NCBI GenBank assembly: GCA_015680685.1 | Contig: MNCI01014441.1 | Span: forward strand, 778,278 to 832,909 | DNA length: 54,632 nt | Source of the DNA: Gnetum montanum | Lineage: Eukaryota; Streptophyta; Gnetopsida; Gnetales; Gnetaceae | Reading direction: 5' to 3' | Notes under the pieces: generated by a model | The model's input: the letters and a program-made list of their open reading frames with translations, nothing else | Databases searched by the model: none | Told to the model about the DNA's origin: nothing | Shown: positions 11,105 to 24,510 of the stretch, in pieces | Position numbering within the stretch: the stretch's first letter is position 1 | Layout: each line of letters starts with the position of its first letter | Program-made: the position numbers and the translations under genes

Positions 11105-11952
11105 TATGAGTGGCAAGGTACCCCTATGCCCAACCACATGAATCACTAAGGTGTTTACATGTAATCCAATTGAATTCCATGGACCTATAGTTCTCCAGTG
11201 CACTAGTTCTTCTAGGAAGTGAAATGGGTTTTGAGAACATTCATTGTCTTCCCAACTACACTTGTGAAGCTCAAGGGTATGGTTTAAGTGTAATTAAGGT
11301 ACATGATTTTTCTCATTTTATGGTTTATGAGTTTACTCTCCTACAACAAGAATGAAAGGTAAAGTAATTTAAGATCCAATTCATTTACTGCCTAGCTAGC
11401 TTGACACAAGTACCTATCCCACTTTCCTGGGCACATCTTGAACACATATAGCACTACTAGGCTATCAAATGTTAAGCATTGCTAGGTTACCAAGAACTAT
11501 ATGTATTCTCAAAGTGGTCATGCTTGTGTTCATTAACAACTGGAAATTAATTGCTTAATTTAAATGCATTAAATTAAAGTGCATTAAAGGAAACATTATT
11601 ATATGCTTAGTGTTGTAAGAATTGTTAAAAGGGTTCATTTTTATTCCCGTCACACTGCTATACTCAGGTACATCAGTGTTTGAACAAAGATCCATATACA
11701 CTTAGACTCCTACTGTGGGCACTCAGAAAATATTCTAACTTTGGAGAAAACAAACTGCAAGAGCTTGACTACTCTATGCAAAAACTATGAAAAACCTATC
11801 TAAAAATCATGAGTCCAAGCACTATATTTTTAGGCCAATGATACCTCACGATATCAGATATCCAACATCATGTCCTGGGCTCCAACATTAGGTATTCGAT
11901 GTCATGGATTCAATATCAGGTATATTGGAGCATGTCAAAACATGATTCATCA
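11105..11952 (-). repeat. 3' LTR of element C
   Basis: It is 848 bases on plus from TATGAGTGGCAAGG (the first TG is damaged) to CATGATTCATCA. The U3 end (about 11840-11940 on plus) is full of GATATC and CATCA words. A TATA-like CACTATATTTTTAGG lies at about 11820. Confidence 0.85.
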
Positions 11953-13970
11953 TACCCCCACAACTAAATGAAAACTTGTCCTTGAGTGAAGAAGAGGAGG
12001 AACAAGTTCCTTACAAAATATTGGGAAGGTATAGGATTATTAACTGACATAGAAACTGACTCAGATAGAACAAACAAACTCTAAGTGCCTAAGTGTACAA
12101 AGTTACAATCTTTTACAAAATTGGGTGTTCACAATAAGAGAAGTGAACAACCTAGGCAGAACTAACATCTGTTCCTTTTGGCGGCTGAAGAGCAAGAGAG
12201 AAGAGCCAATGATCATGGACGGTCCTCGTCGTGTGGTACTATTGCATCATCCTTGGTGAACATAGTCTCGCTTCTAGTCCATGCTTCCCATTGTAATCAT
12301 AATAGAATTGTAAATTAGTATGCAATGTGTAACACATAGTTATTAAATGCCTTGTCTCATCAATGGTTATACTTGGCTAGGTTGTGATTGTGGTAGATTG
12401 ATTCCTTTAGGAGTGTTAGTGGGAAGGCTGACAAATAGGGTAAAATAGATAAGTGGTCCATTAAATTTGAAAAAGTTCTACACAAGAAAATATTTGAAGA
12501 GGGTGTAAGAATTCACAACAATAAAAAGGAAAGTTCACTGAAAAATGTTGTAAATATGTTCATAATTGGATGTCATTGATTAGGTAAACAAAAGGATTTG
12601 ATTATAAGAGTGTTTAAGGGTAAAGAACATAACTAACCCAACCAAAAGATACGCAAGTGGATCCTCCCCAAAGTAGGCACAAGCCTTTTATGCCCTTGCA
12701 TAACTTCAAACCAAAGAGTTCATGGGCTCTGTGGATGATTAATGGTTATGGAAGGTTAAGTACAAAAACTTGGAAGAAAAAACCTAAGAATTTTGACACA
12801 TCAAACTAGGACATTGAACAAGAACATAAAACTAGTAGTGAGGTGAGACATGGAAAGCATAGATGGATGAAAGAGTGGAATTGAGTTTCTAATTAAGGTC
12901 ACATGAAGTCCTTTGTGAATTTTATGGTTAAATGACTTGATAAGATCCATCATTAGTTAAGACCAAAACCAACCTTGTTCAGTGACTTCGCATCATGATT
13001 CTATGACCAGTCCACACCACCCACCCCACCCCCCACCCCCCAGAGACACAAGAGTGCTCCCACAGAACAACCACCATTCCTTATTAAAGAAGAAAAGAGA
13101 AGTAGAAAGTGAAGAAGGGTCTTAGTTAGAGGGAACCTTTAGGCATGGGTAACATGTCTTTCTCATCTCATAACCAATGCTTGTAGCCTGTTTATTTTGT
13201 TTAAGGGGTGTGCTTTGAATTTCCATCATTTTTTTTGAAATGGGAACCACACCATGTAAAGACATATGTGTTTATTTTGTCTAAGGGGTGTGATTTAAAT
13301 TCCCATCATTGTTTTTGATGAGAACCACACCATTTAAAGACTTATTCAACTTCCTTTTATTGGTCGTCATAGAATAGTAAGAAATCCATGAAAACACACA
13401 TGCACCAGGGCAAACAGAAAGGCATAGAAAATACAAAGTCCCCTTAAAGTCACACCCTATTCAAACCTTTGAATCATTTCCAATTATAGAAACAACCAAA
13501 GTCGCAAATTTGTTAATGTTTTATTAATGAAAAAGGGACTGCACATTTCCAGAACAAGAAAAAACATAGAGTTTGTGGATGGGTGGATGTTGTGGATTCA
13601 CTGCCTATTACATGAAAAATGAAACCATGTCCTAATCATCCGTAACAAAATTCTAAGCTAGAATATAGAAACCAACAATCAAATGCCAACATAGTACATA
13701 CCATCATCAAGCAATGCATTACCACTATATGTGGCACTTATTAACAAAAAGTTAGAAAATCATAGAAAAATAAAAGAAAACATAAAAGAAAGTGTAAAAT
13801 ATTTAAGAAATAGAAAATGCACTAACAATGGTGTAAAACAAAAATTAGAAAATATTAATAATATGAAACAAGAAGATGTAAAATAAAGAATGTGTAAAAC
13901 AAAAATTTGTAAAACAAAAAAAATGTGTAAAACAAAAAGGGTGAAAAGATGAGGAGCCACTTATATGGTT
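11953..13970 (-). other. Element C: polypurine tract and noncoding 3' region
   Basis: The polypurine tract is TACCCCCACAAC on plus (11953-11964). I see no intact gene. A short stretch read on minus from about 12292 (ATGGGAAGCATGG) sits where the 3' ORF starts in G and B, but it soon hits stops. The conserved GGATCC box is at 12653-12677, a C-rich run (CACCCCACCCCCCACC) at 13019-13040, the GTCACACCCTATTC word at 13449, and the A-rich AAAACAAAAA repeats at 13840-13940 next to the end of pol. Confidence 0.6.
12653..12677 (-). other. Conserved GGATCC box, element C copy
   Basis: It reads GCAAGTGGATCCTCCCCAAAG on plus, followed by TAGG and then TTATGCCCTTGCATAA. The same box and the ATGCCCTTG word occur at the matching place in B and G and inverted in D. 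Confidence 0.75.
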
Positions 13971-16900
13971 AACATGGGTGGCCATCTTCCCCACGACTAA
14001 GTTGAAAGGAGAAGATTTGAAATATGGAGCATGGTTGTCCAACCAATGAGGCATTTATTATATTAGCTAGCTTATGCTAGTGGAAAGGTTTGATTTGTTG
14101 GATGTTGACCAATTGTTTCTTATCTAGGCTCTCAGGTTTGTAGATCATCATGGCCCTAGAAGAAAAAGTTTCATAAATAATGTAAGGTCCTTCCCACAAC
14201 ATTTGGAACTTAGTTCATTGAGGTACATGTGTGGGATTCCAGTAAAGAACCTTATCTCCTAATCAAAATCTAACTTCTCTAATTTTAAGGTCATGACACT
14301 TTTTGTTGTAGGCCTTGTGCAACTCGTTAGATGATAGGCCCACCAATTGATTTTTATCTAGTAGGTTGAGATTCATTAGTCTTTCTTTTTATGCTAGACT
14401 CAAGTCAAGGTCAAGGTCATAGGTTGTTGAAAGTGTATGGAGCTCAAATTGAATAGGAGGTATTGGTAATTTTCCATCCACAAGCTCATAGGGAGAGTAA
14501 CCTATAGAAAGTTTCCATGTTGAGCAGTAGACCCAAAGGGCATCATTGAGTTTTGTGCTCCAATATTTTGTATATTTACTAACAATTCTTATTAGAATCC
14601 TTGTGATTTTTCTATTGGTAACCTCAACTTGATCATTGGCTTGGGGGTGGTAGAGTGTTGTGAGTTTATGTTCAATCCCTAAGCATTACATGAGCTTCTA
14701 AAAAGTAGTGCCTGTAAAGTGAGTTCAATTATTAGAAATTAATGCATGTGGCACACCAAACCTATTTACAACATTTTTTTGTACAATCTGAGCAACAGTA
14801 GAAGATGTATAATCGATGATGTCTGCTACTTCTGCCCATTTCATACAATAGTTAATAGTGACTATGATGTATGCCTTTCCATTTGACATGGGCATGATAG
14901 GACCTATGAAATCAATGCCCCAAATGTTGAAGGATTCTAGTGGTTGAATCTATTGCTCAGGTCCCTCCATTTGAGCAATCATTTCACCATCTCATTGGCA
15001 TTGTTCATAAGAGTGGACATAATGGTGAGCATCCCTGGAGATTGTTTGCTAATAGGACCCTACCATCAAGATTTTTATCACCATGCATCTCCTAGCATAG
15101 TGTCCTCCACAAGGATCATCTTGAACATCTTAGAGAACATGTAGTTGATTGGCATCAAGGACATACCAATGAACTAGGCCATCAATGCACACCTTGTAGA
15201 GGTGTTCATTAATCTTCATGAAGTGTTTTACCTAGTGAAGAAACTATTGTTTCTTTTAATGGTCCAACCCTTATGACATCTCTTGGGTGAGAAAATAGGT
15301 AAGAATGCCATCATACCATTTAGGCTTATTGGGAAATTATTCAATTATAGCCCTAGTAAAGAGAAGTTTGTTAAGAAACATATCAAATAGTGGATTTTCT
15401 TCCTCTTTGTTATTTCATCGCAATCGAGACAAGTGATCAGCAACTACATTCTAAGTGTCCTTTTGATCTACCATCATAAGATCAAGTTCTTGTAAGATCA
15501 CCAACCACTGTATGACATGGGGGTTCACTGTTGGCTTGTTCATCAGGAAGTGGATGACACTATGGTTTGTGTCCATAAACACCTTATATCAAAGCACATA
15601 ATGCCTAAACTTCTCTAGAGTAAACACCACTACCATCAATTCTTCTTCTATAGTGGTGTAGTTTAGTTGTGCACCCACAATGCTTTAGCTAGTGTAGTGG
15701 ATGTAGTATGTATGTTTCTTGTTGTCCATCTGCATAAGCATAACTCTCAAGGCATAATTTGATGCATCCATCATGACATGAAATGGTTTAGACCAGTCAA
15801 GTGTTTCTTGGATTGGAGTTTCTACAAGTTTCTCTTTCAACTGTTGGAATGCTTTTTTACATTCTATGGTCTAGAAAAATGAAGCATCTTTTTTTTGTTA
15901 GCTCCACCAATGGCCTTACAATCTTAGAGAAATTCTCTATAAATCCTCAATAGTAGCTAGTATGTCCAAGGAATGATTGAGCATCTTTGACAATTTCTAG
16001 TTGGTGGGTTATTTTCTCAGGGTCTACCTCAATTCCTACTTGTGATATTCTGTGCCCAATACAATGCCTTCTTGAACCATTAGGTGACTTTTTTGCTAAT
16101 TGAGCCACCAGTTGGTTTCAACACATCATTTGAACACTTGCTCAAGGTGGCCTAGGGCTTGCTCAAATGTAGTTCCATAAGTGAAAAAGTCATCCATGAA
16201 GACTTCCACACCACTTTCGATTTGCTATTGAAAAATGCATAGAACTAGGCGTTGAAATGTAGTAGGAGCATTGCATAGACCAAATGGCACCTTGCAATAT
16301 GTAAAAGTCCCCTAAGGACTTGTGAATGTTGTCTTCTCCTAGTCCTCTAATGCAACTTGAATTTGGTTATAGCCACTATATCCATCTAGAAAACTATAGT
16401 ACCAATGCCCAAATATTGTTTCTAACACCTAATCAAAAAATGACAACAAAAAATGGTCCTTGAATGTTACCATATTCAGTAGCCAAAAATCAATGTAGAC
16501 CTGCCACTTGCCTCCTTTCTTTGGCACAATCACGAGTGGGCTAATCCACTCACTATCTACAATGGGATAAATGAACCCCGGCTTGAGGAGTTGTTCAATT
16601 TCCTCTTTGATGATCTACTTCAGTTTGGGGTTCAATCGCCTTTGTGGCTATCTCTTTGGCTTCATGGCCTGATTAGTGTAGATACGATGCTGGCATATCC
16701 CAAGATCAATCCCTGTGAGTTCAAGATATGACCAAGCAAAAGCTGCTGACCATTTTTCAACCACATTCAACAACATTTTTTTCTGCTTTGGAGCAAGATT
16801 TGAGTTGATCATGATCAGCTTCCCATCTTTTAAGAACACATATTCCATGTTGGTTAGCAGAATTTTTAATTCAAGGGTCTCTTGGTTGAAATTTTCAGGA

Positions 16901-17749
16901 ATCTCCAAGTCTCCTCAATAAGTATCATCATTTGCATCATTAGAGAGTTGATGATGAACTTACTCTAGTTCATCCATGCCTGTGACATATGCACATGTTA
17001 GGTTCTTAGTTGGTTCCATGCAAAGTGTGCTACTTTCAAAATTAGTAGTCAACCACTGAGTGTCCTCCTATTTTGTGGTTGTTACGTACAGACACCTTTG
17101 AATTTCTGCTTTTGGTGCATACTTCTTGCATGCAGAGATAGATGCTTGTCTCATGGTCCAAAGTTTCTGCACATAATTACACCCTATATCGTTGTATGCA
17201 ATGCATGGAACTCACTTCTTCTTGATATTTCTAAACATTTTCTTTGGATATTTCCAAGGAAAGATCTTTAATGCTCATTCTTGCATCAACGGTGCTAATC
17301 CATGCCCTTCCCATGATGATTGGAAAATCCCCTTTATAATTCTCCACCTTGATCACTAGGAAATTAGCAAGATAAGACCACCCATAGACAGTAGTCACAA
17401 TGTCTTCTACTAATCCCAATAGAATAGTGATGGATTGGTCTACCAATTCTAATATAATATTGCTCTTCTTGAGAGAAGGCATATTCCATGCAGTGTACAT
17501 CTCATGAGAAATTAAAATGACACTAGAACCTAAGTCAAGAAGAGCTTTGCACAGTTCATTCCTAGTAATTTGCAAATAAATGATAAGACTTTCAAGATCA
17601 GCTAATTTCCTAGGAAGGTTTCCAGCATGGATCCAATTAGATACAGTGTGAGTAAGCATCATAGTATGGATCCTAGGTGATGTTTGGTTTGAAGAGGACT
17701 CGAAGGAATTTGATATAGAGGAAGATGGAGGGTTAGGGTTGTTAACCAT
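13970..17749 (-). pseudogene. Element C: pol (protease, RT, RNase H, integrase), decayed
   Basis: Protease: the longest open piece (17749-17231, 172 codons) has the aspartic-protease site ALLDLGSSVILIS, with DLG in place of the DSG of B. RT: about 16900-15900 with FMDDF encoded at 16205-16188. RNase H about 15780-15540, then the integrase zinc-finger region and the DDE core (GIDFIGPI near 14905, the FGVPHALIS block near 14745). The C-terminal tail runs into a Phe-rich repeat. Order and motifs place it in the Athila/Tat branch of Ty3/gypsy. Many TAG stops and a few shifts, so it cannot make the polyprotein. Products would act in the virus-like particle (protease, RT, RNase H) and nucleus (integrase). 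Confidence 0.85.
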
Positions 17750-17799
17750 AGGTGTATTTGAGGGCGTAGGTGGACTCTAGAGTTAAAAGAAAGGACTTC

Positions 17800-18780
17800 T
17801 CTATGATCGATTATTTGACCTACTTTATTGATGAATTGGTTGTATATTAATAGCCCTAGTAGTGTTGCATTGTTACAGTTGAGCTAGTAGTTCACCTTGC
17901 ATAGGTGGAGCAGGTGGTAGCTATGTAGCTGAAAATGGAACATGTGTAGGGATAGGAGGAGGATAAGGATAAAAGGTAACATCCCTTCTTTCATGTGGAA
18001 AATGAGTTCGATAATAATTACAAGGATGGTAGTGAGATTGGAAAGTAGAAATGTGACTAGAGGAGTCATGTGAAGATAGGGGTTGCTAAACATAGTACCC
18101 ATATGGATCAGGTTGTTTGTAAGGGTATTACTACCTTGGTAACACCAACACCCATGATTGTCTTTATTGCCACTATTAATACTGATCATATGGTTTTGAT
18201 GGAGTTCTGCTTGGATAATATTGTTGTTGCTGGTGGAACTTCCTAAAATTACCTTGAGGATAAGGTAATCTTTTGAATGTTTGCCTTTGTGTTAGTTGTG
18301 GATTCAAAGCATACACCCCAGACTCCTGTAAATGTAACACTATGGGGAAACATACATTAGGATGTTCATTCTAGCAGATGTTACACCCACCATCATCATC
18401 TGATTTGCTTTATACAACTTTTTCTATTGTAGCAATCTTGCCCTTACCTTTTTGAAAGGCACGTTCAACTTCCTTGCATCTCCTACACTCACAATCACTA
18501 CCTTGTTCTTTAGACTCTTTAGCAATTTTTAGGACAGCTTGAAATCTGTTATCCATGGAATCCCATAAATGATCAACCTTGGTCATAATTTTAGATTGAA
18601 ATTTTTAGAGTGGCAAGGTTTTCCTATTCACCACCTCATCAAGTGTAGATTGTTTCTCACTATCACAAAATCGAACCTTCCTCTTGTGAATGGAAGGATC
18701 ATAGTTATAGTCTTCTGCACTTTTTCTTTTTCTTAATTCATCCTCCTCTTTAGCTACTTGCTCGATTAGTCTTTGTATTT
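17800..18780 (-). pseudogene. Element C: gag, second part
   Basis: It continues the gag frame interrupted by B at 18781. Read on minus it holds the Lys/Glu-rich region (78-codon piece ending at 18605), the knuckle CNIC with a TAG, then NEHPNVC (about 18395-18357), the ALNPQL block shared with D and F, and a Tyr/Pro/Gln-rich tail. The knuckle has only three residues between the second Cys and His. Nearly all stops are TAG. Confidence 0.7.
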
Positions 18781-18785
18781 GATGG

Positions 18786-19611
18786 TGATGAGTGGTGAGG
18801 TACCCTAAACTCAACCATACGAATATGAGCGTTACACGCACGATTCGGTCGAACTTCGTAGACTAAGTGCCTACACGCCTTATAGAATACTTAAGGTTAA
18901 TCGTTTATTGTCTTCCCAGACTTACTTGTATTTGTCACGATTGTATGGTTAAGTAAGTCCGAAGTATGTGATTTTTATATCTTTTATGTTTTATCTTCTA
19001 TGCTAATGAGGGAAAGGGTGAAGAGACTAAGTGACTAACTTTAATTAACTAAGTTCTAATGCCTAGCAGCAGTATCCGTTTCCACTTATCGTTCACACCC
19101 TGAACCAATGCAACCTTCTGGGATTACCAAATGCTATTCATTATTGGGATTACCAAGCGTAACGCACATGCTTGAAGTGATCGTACTGAATACACTTAAC
19201 TAGGAGAGAAGGGTTGAGAGAGATTTAATTGACTAATAAAGAATTTAAATAATAAAAAATAAATAACAATAATTAAATTCCTATTTAGCTTAGTCCATGC
19301 ATTGCAAGGTTTATCCAAAAGTTTGTCTTTATTTTTGTACACAAACTTGTGCTTAGGTATAATATTTTCTCGAATAAAGATCCATTTAGTTTGGAACTCC
19401 TACTATGGGCACATGGAAATTATTCTATCTCTAGAGAGGTAAAACTGCCAAAGTTTCACTAAGGGTCTAGATCTAGATTGAGAAACAAGGGAGAACTGCC
19501 TCTTATTTATAGATTTGGTAGCACAACACGATATCACGGGAGACGATGCGATATCACCTACGATACATCACATACGTGATATCGCGGCCCATGCGATATC
19601 ACATCCCATCA
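18786..19611 (-). repeat. 3' LTR of element B
   Basis: It runs TGATGAGTGGTGAGG to ATCCCATCA on plus. On minus the U3 start carries four CGATATC or GATATC words (about 19600-19520), then the TATA box CTATAAATAAGAGG at 19512-19499, then an AATAAAGAC polyadenylation word (about 19335). Confidence 0.9.
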
Positions 19612-21540
19612 TACCCCCATAACTGAATAAAAACACGTGCTTGAGTTCCTTACAAAAATATTGGGAAGGTATGGGATTATTGACTTGAATGGAACTAATG
19701 GTGAATGGGACGATATGTGAACGAATCATCATTACAACACATGACAAAACTAGTGTTCACGACAAAAACAAGAGTGAACACCTTATACATTTGACATCAG
19801 GACTTATTTGGCAGCTGAGAGAGAAGAGAGAAGAGAGAAGAGGTCTACTACTACCAACGCCAAGATTACATCTTTCGTTGTCTATCCGTAAGCACGCCAT
19901 CGATCTTGCACCTTGCATAGCTGCTTCAGCACTGATCCATTCTAAGTGTTCTCTCCAGATCCAATCCATTGTTGCATGATTGCCATCTACACAAACAACA
20001 TAGTCTCTATATTAGCAAGGGTAAATGAATCACAATGCAATTGATACCTTGCTCCGGTAAAAGGTCCATTAGCTGGGTTGTGGTATGGCTAATGTAGATT
20101 TGGAGATATATTAATGGTAGCTACCGAAGGCGTAGGGGCTAGGAGAAAATTGAAAAAAAATTGAAAAAATTAGGTCAGGACCCCCATGACTAAGAGCGAG
20201 TCTTCGGTAGCGATAGAATGGAGAAAGAAAACGAACAAGAAAGATGGAGAAAAAGAGACAACTATAATGTCGATGAAATGGATGTCAAGATGGAAATGAA
20301 CAAAATAGAGTGGATTGCAAAAATGTTAAGCGAAAGAAGTTAGCTAGTGTACCAAATAGGAATGCCAGTGGATCCTCCCCAAAGCATGCTCATGCCCTTA
20401 ATGCCTTGACAAGCCCACATTCAAAGAGTCCATAGGCTCTCGGAATGTCATTTGGAACAAGATTTAAAGTCTTAACCACAAGAATTTACCAAAAAGAAAA
20501 CAATGCATCCACCAAAATATGGACTACTGATATAATCGGCAATGAGGTGATAGATGGGGAAAGAAGGATGGAAAGAAGAGAATGGAATGGAGTCCTAAGA
20601 ACAAGGTGGTGTACAACCCCTTGTGTATTTAATGATTAATGTGACTTAGTAGATCCCATTCTAAGTCTGGCCTCAAACAAACCACTTTTAATGACTTCGC
20701 ATTAATGCATTCAGTCAATCTATCCACTTGAAGTAACAAGAATGCATTCCCCAAAGAGCCACCACCATTCCAACGAAGTGAAGGAGGAGAGAATAGGAAG
20801 CAAGAAGGGCATGAGTTAGAGGGAACATGTTTATTTTAGTTCCATAACCAGTGCTTGTAGCCTAAATGATTATTTCGTCTAAGAGATGTGCTTTGAATTC
20901 CCACTGTTGTTTTTTGTTGTTGTTTTATGTGTTTATGCATGAGAACCACACCATGCAAAGACTTTGTTATTTTTATTAACTCAGCTTCCCGATAATATGG
21001 CAATCACCAGAACGGTAAGAAAACTCAAGAAGAAAACATCCAAGCACCCAAGAGAATGGCCAACAAAAATGCATCAAGTTCCCTTGAAGTCACACCCTGT
21101 TCAATCCTTGAGTCCTTCCTTAGTTTGAGAAATGCCCAGTTACCAATTCGTTGATAGTTCTTATTTAGAAAAGGACTGTACATTTCCAAGATGAGAGAGA
21201 CCATAGAAATTTATGGATGTATGGATGAAGTGAACTAATTACCTGCTATATCACAAGAACCATACCTTAGTATCAACATCATACTTAAAGGTGAAAACCA
21301 AACATTAGCAATCAATAAAAATAGTTCATGCCATCATTAAGAGCACTTATTAGGTGGCAAACTTGACAAAATGAATAACACACACACATAAATAAAAGAA
21401 AAAGTATGAACAATGTTGTAAAACAAAAACAAGAAAAGTTAAAGGAATTTATAAAAAAAAAATATGTAAAACAAAAATGTGCAAAACAAAAATATGCAAA
21501 ACAAAAATGTGTAAAACAAAAACTTAAAAGAACTAAGGGC
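19612..21540 (-). other. Element B: polypurine tract and noncoding 3' region
   Basis: Polypurine tract TACCCCCATAAC on plus at 19612-19623. A minus-strand ATG at 19986 directly follows a splice-acceptor-like GTTGTTTGTGTAG, as in the G 3' ORF, but stops break the frame after 14 codons; an overlapping 70-codon frame (19969-19757) shows no known domain. The conserved GGATCC box is at 20365-20388 and GTCACACCCTGTTC near 21091. The A-rich AAAACAAAAATGTG repeats (21417-21525) overlap the end of pol. Otherwise I see no gene. Confidence 0.6.
20365..20388 (-). other. Conserved GGATCC box, element B copy
   Basis: CCAGTGGATCCTCCCCAAAG followed by CATG on plus, with ATGCCCTTAATGCC behind it, matches the boxes of C and G base for base over the GTGGATCCTCCCCAAAG core. 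Confidence 0.8.
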
Positions 21541-22550
21541 CCCGAATGATTAACATAGGTGGCCATCTCCCCAATGACTGAATTGAAAGGGAGAGATTCG
21601 AATAAGGAGCGTGGTTGTTTGCTATCAGAGGTGTAATTTGCACTAGTTGTTCTTGGTTCATGGAAGGGTTTGGTTTGTTGCACATTGACCAGTAATCTCT
21701 TATCAAGGGTTTCAGGCTTGTATATTTTCATGGCTCCCAAGGGAAAGGTTGTATGAATAATGTAGGATCCTTCCCACAATATTTGAAATTTCGTATGTTG
21801 TGGTACATGCGTGGGGTTCTAGTAAAGGACCTTGTCTCCTGGTTGGTACTTAACCCTTCGAATTCTTAAGTCATGACATTGTTTATTATGTGCCTTGTGC
21901 AACTCATTTAACGACAGAGCAACCAATCTATTCTTGTCTAGCATGTTTAGAGCTGTCAATCTTTATTTTTGTGCTAGGTCGAGGTCAAGGTGGAGGTCAC
22001 ATGCCATGGATAGTGTACGAAGCTTAGTTTGTACTGGGAGCTTTGGAAGTTTTCCGTATACTAACTCATAGGGAGAGTAGCCTGTAGGGAGTTTCCAAGT
22101 GGAGCGGTACGCCCAGAGAGCGTCATTTAGTTTCGTGCTCCAATCTCACCTAAATTTGCTAATTATTCTTATTAATATTCTCATAATCTCCTGATTAGTG
22201 ACCTTGGCTTGGCCATTAGCTTAGGGCTGATAAGGTGTGGTCAATTTATGTTCAACCCCTAAGCGTTGCATCAACTTGCGAAAGGTTGCACCCGTAAAAT
22301 GTGTTCCATTATCAGAGATGAGTTCATGCGGCACACCAAACCTGGTTAGGATTTTTTGTTGTACAAATCGTGCAGCAGTAGACGATGTGTAGTCTGTTAT
22401 AGCAGCTGCTTCAACCCATTTGGTTAAATAGTCAACAACAACAATGATATAAGTTTTCCTATTGGACATTGGTGTAATCGGCCCCATAAAATCTATTCCC
22501 CAAATGTCGAAGGGTTTCAAAGGTTGAATCCATTGTTGCGGATCCTCCAT
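21312..22550 (-). pseudogene. Element B: integrase core and polyprotein tail
   Basis: Integrase joins the DNA copy to the chromosome. The HH-CC region lies upstream (22720-22570). The catalytic core shows GIDFMGPI (about 22500), SDNGTHFTG (about 22320) and the region of the catalytic Glu (about 22190, after a stop at 22222-22220). The C-terminal part holds the KVLY-NPTHVPQ block (about 21830-21790). The frame then runs into a tail with FCFTHFCFAYFCFAHFCFT (21523-21460) encoded by the AAAACAAAAATGTG repeat. Stops occur roughly every 100-200 codons. Confidence 0.85.
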
Positions 22551-23640
22551 TCTAGTAGTTATTCTACCATCACATTGATAGCACTCACAGGATTGGACAA
22601 ATTGATGGGCATCCCAAAATAGCGTTGGCTAGTAATATCCTACAAGTAGGATCTTAATGGTCGTTCGTATCTTTGCATAGTGGCCCCCATAGGAACCCTC
22701 ATGAGCATCTTGGAGAACTCTTAATTGATCCTCATCGGGCACACACCATTGAACGAAGCCATCAGGATAGAATTTATAGAGTTGTCCCTTGATTTTCATG
22801 AAGTACTTGGTTTTATGAAGAAATTTTTGCTTCTTCCTAAAGTCCAACCCCTGTGGTGTTTGTTGGGAAAGGAGATAAGTAAGAATGCTACTATACCAAT
22901 TTGTTTCCATGGGTTGATTATTTACTACACCAACAAAGAGGGTTTCATCAGGAAAATGATCAGATACGGCATATTCGTCCTCTTTGCTGTCCCAGTGCAA
23001 CTGAGATAAGTGATCTGTGACTACATTCTCGGTGCCCTTTCGGTCTACTATTGTTAAGTCAAACTCCTGAAGGATTACCAACCAACATATAATATGAGGG
23101 CTAACTGTTGGCTTGTTCATGAGGAACCTAATTGCACTATGATCCATATGAATATACACTTTGTAGCCTAACACATAGTGCCTAAATTTGTCCAGTGCAA
23201 ACACAACAACCATTAATTCCTTTTCTGTAGTTGTGTAGTTGAGTTGTGCACCAGTGATACTCTTACTTGCACAGTGGATGTAATAAGGGCATTTTTGTTC
23301 ATCTAACTATGTCAGTACAGCTCCTAAGGCATAATTAGATGCGTCGATCATGATATGGAATGGTTTGGACCAGTCAGGGGCTTGTAGAATGGGAGTTTCC
23401 ACAAGCCTTTGTTTTAGAGTTTGGAATGCTCGTTCACATTCCCTGGTCCATTCGAATGGTGCATCCTTCTTCATTAATTCCACCAACGGTTTAGCAATTT
23501 TGGAGAAGTTCTCGATGAATCTCCTGTAGTAGCTAGTGTGTCCAAGGAATGACCAAATGTCTTTGACAGTTTCTAGTTGTCGGGTGATTCCTTGGATGAA
23601 TTTAACCTTTTCCAGGTCCACCTCTACTCCTGACTATGAA
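22551..23640 (-). pseudogene. Element B: end of RT, RNase H and integrase start
   Basis: Two long open pieces, 23621-23307 and 23213-22629. The first holds the RT connection (FLGHTSYYRRFIENFSKIAKP) and the start of RNase H with the catalytic Asp in IDASNYALGAVL (about 23350). The second continues RNase H (HMDHSAIRFLMNK, about 23140) and runs to the integrase N-terminus with HEGSYGGHYAK (about 22710-22680). One in-frame TAG (at 23310, directly before LDEQKCPYY) separates them. Confidence 0.9.
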
Positions 23641-24510
23641 ATCTTATGCCCCAATACTACGCCCTCTTGAACCATCAAGTGGCTTTTTTGCCAGTTGAGC
23701 TTCAGGTTGGTTTCAACACATCATTTTAGCACTTGCTCTAATCGGTCCAGGGCTTGATCAAAGCTTGACCCATAAATGGAGAAGTCGTCCATAAAGACTT
23801 CCACTCCATTTCCTATTTTTTGTTGAAATATTCTTAGGACTAAACGTTGGAACATGGCAGGGGCATTGCATAAGCCAAATGACATTTGCTTATATGTGAA
23901 CGTTCCCCAAGGACTGGTGAACGTTGTTTTGGCTTGATCTTCTAGTGCTATTCGTATTTGATTATATCCACTATACCCATCCTATAAAACTATAATAGCA
24001 TGCCCCGCTATAGTGTCCAATACTTGGTCGACGAACGACAACAGAAAATGATCTTTGAATGTTGCCATGTTCAGTAGCCTAAAATCTATACATACCCTTC
24101 ATTTGCCTCCATTCTTAGGCACGATTACTAGAGGACTAACCCATTCACTATCAATAATGGGATATATGAACTCACCCTTGAGGAGTTGTTCTATCTCTTC
24201 TTTTACTACTTGTTTCAATTTCGAGTTCAATTGCCTCTGTGGTTGTTTTCGAGGCTTCATGGAGGGGTCCATGTAAATCCTATGCTGGCATATCCTAGGG
24301 TCTATTCTGGTTAGCTTGGAATATGACAAGGTAAAGGCCTTTGACCATTTATTGATCAATTTCAATAGGCTTTCTTTTTGCTTGGGGACAAGTTTTGCGT
24401 TGATAATTACCAATTTTCCATTTTCAAGAGTCATATACTCTAGACTGGTGGGCAATGGTTTCAGATCGAGGGGCTCTTGTTTAAATTTCTCAGGAATTTC
24501 CAACTTCCCC
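23641..24510 (-). pseudogene. Element B: reverse transcriptase
   Basis: The RT of a Ty3/gypsy polyprotein. The open piece 24503-24099 contains the region before RT and the first motifs (SEWVSPLVIVPKNGGK). Further motifs follow after a TAG: GYSGYNQIRI (about 23965), FGLCNAPA (about 23880) and the catalytic VEVFMDDFSIYG at about 23805-23770. FMDDFS with an Athila-type primer site argues for the Athila/Tat branch. The frame holds four TAG stops (including 24098, 23983, 23728 and 23635) but no large deletion. Confidence 0.9.

Noticed and set aside
21417-21525. CRISPR-like or satellite array (AAAACAAAAATGTG units)
   Set aside because: Units are short, have no spacers, and are part of the coding tail of pol; the same repeat stands at the end of gag in G.
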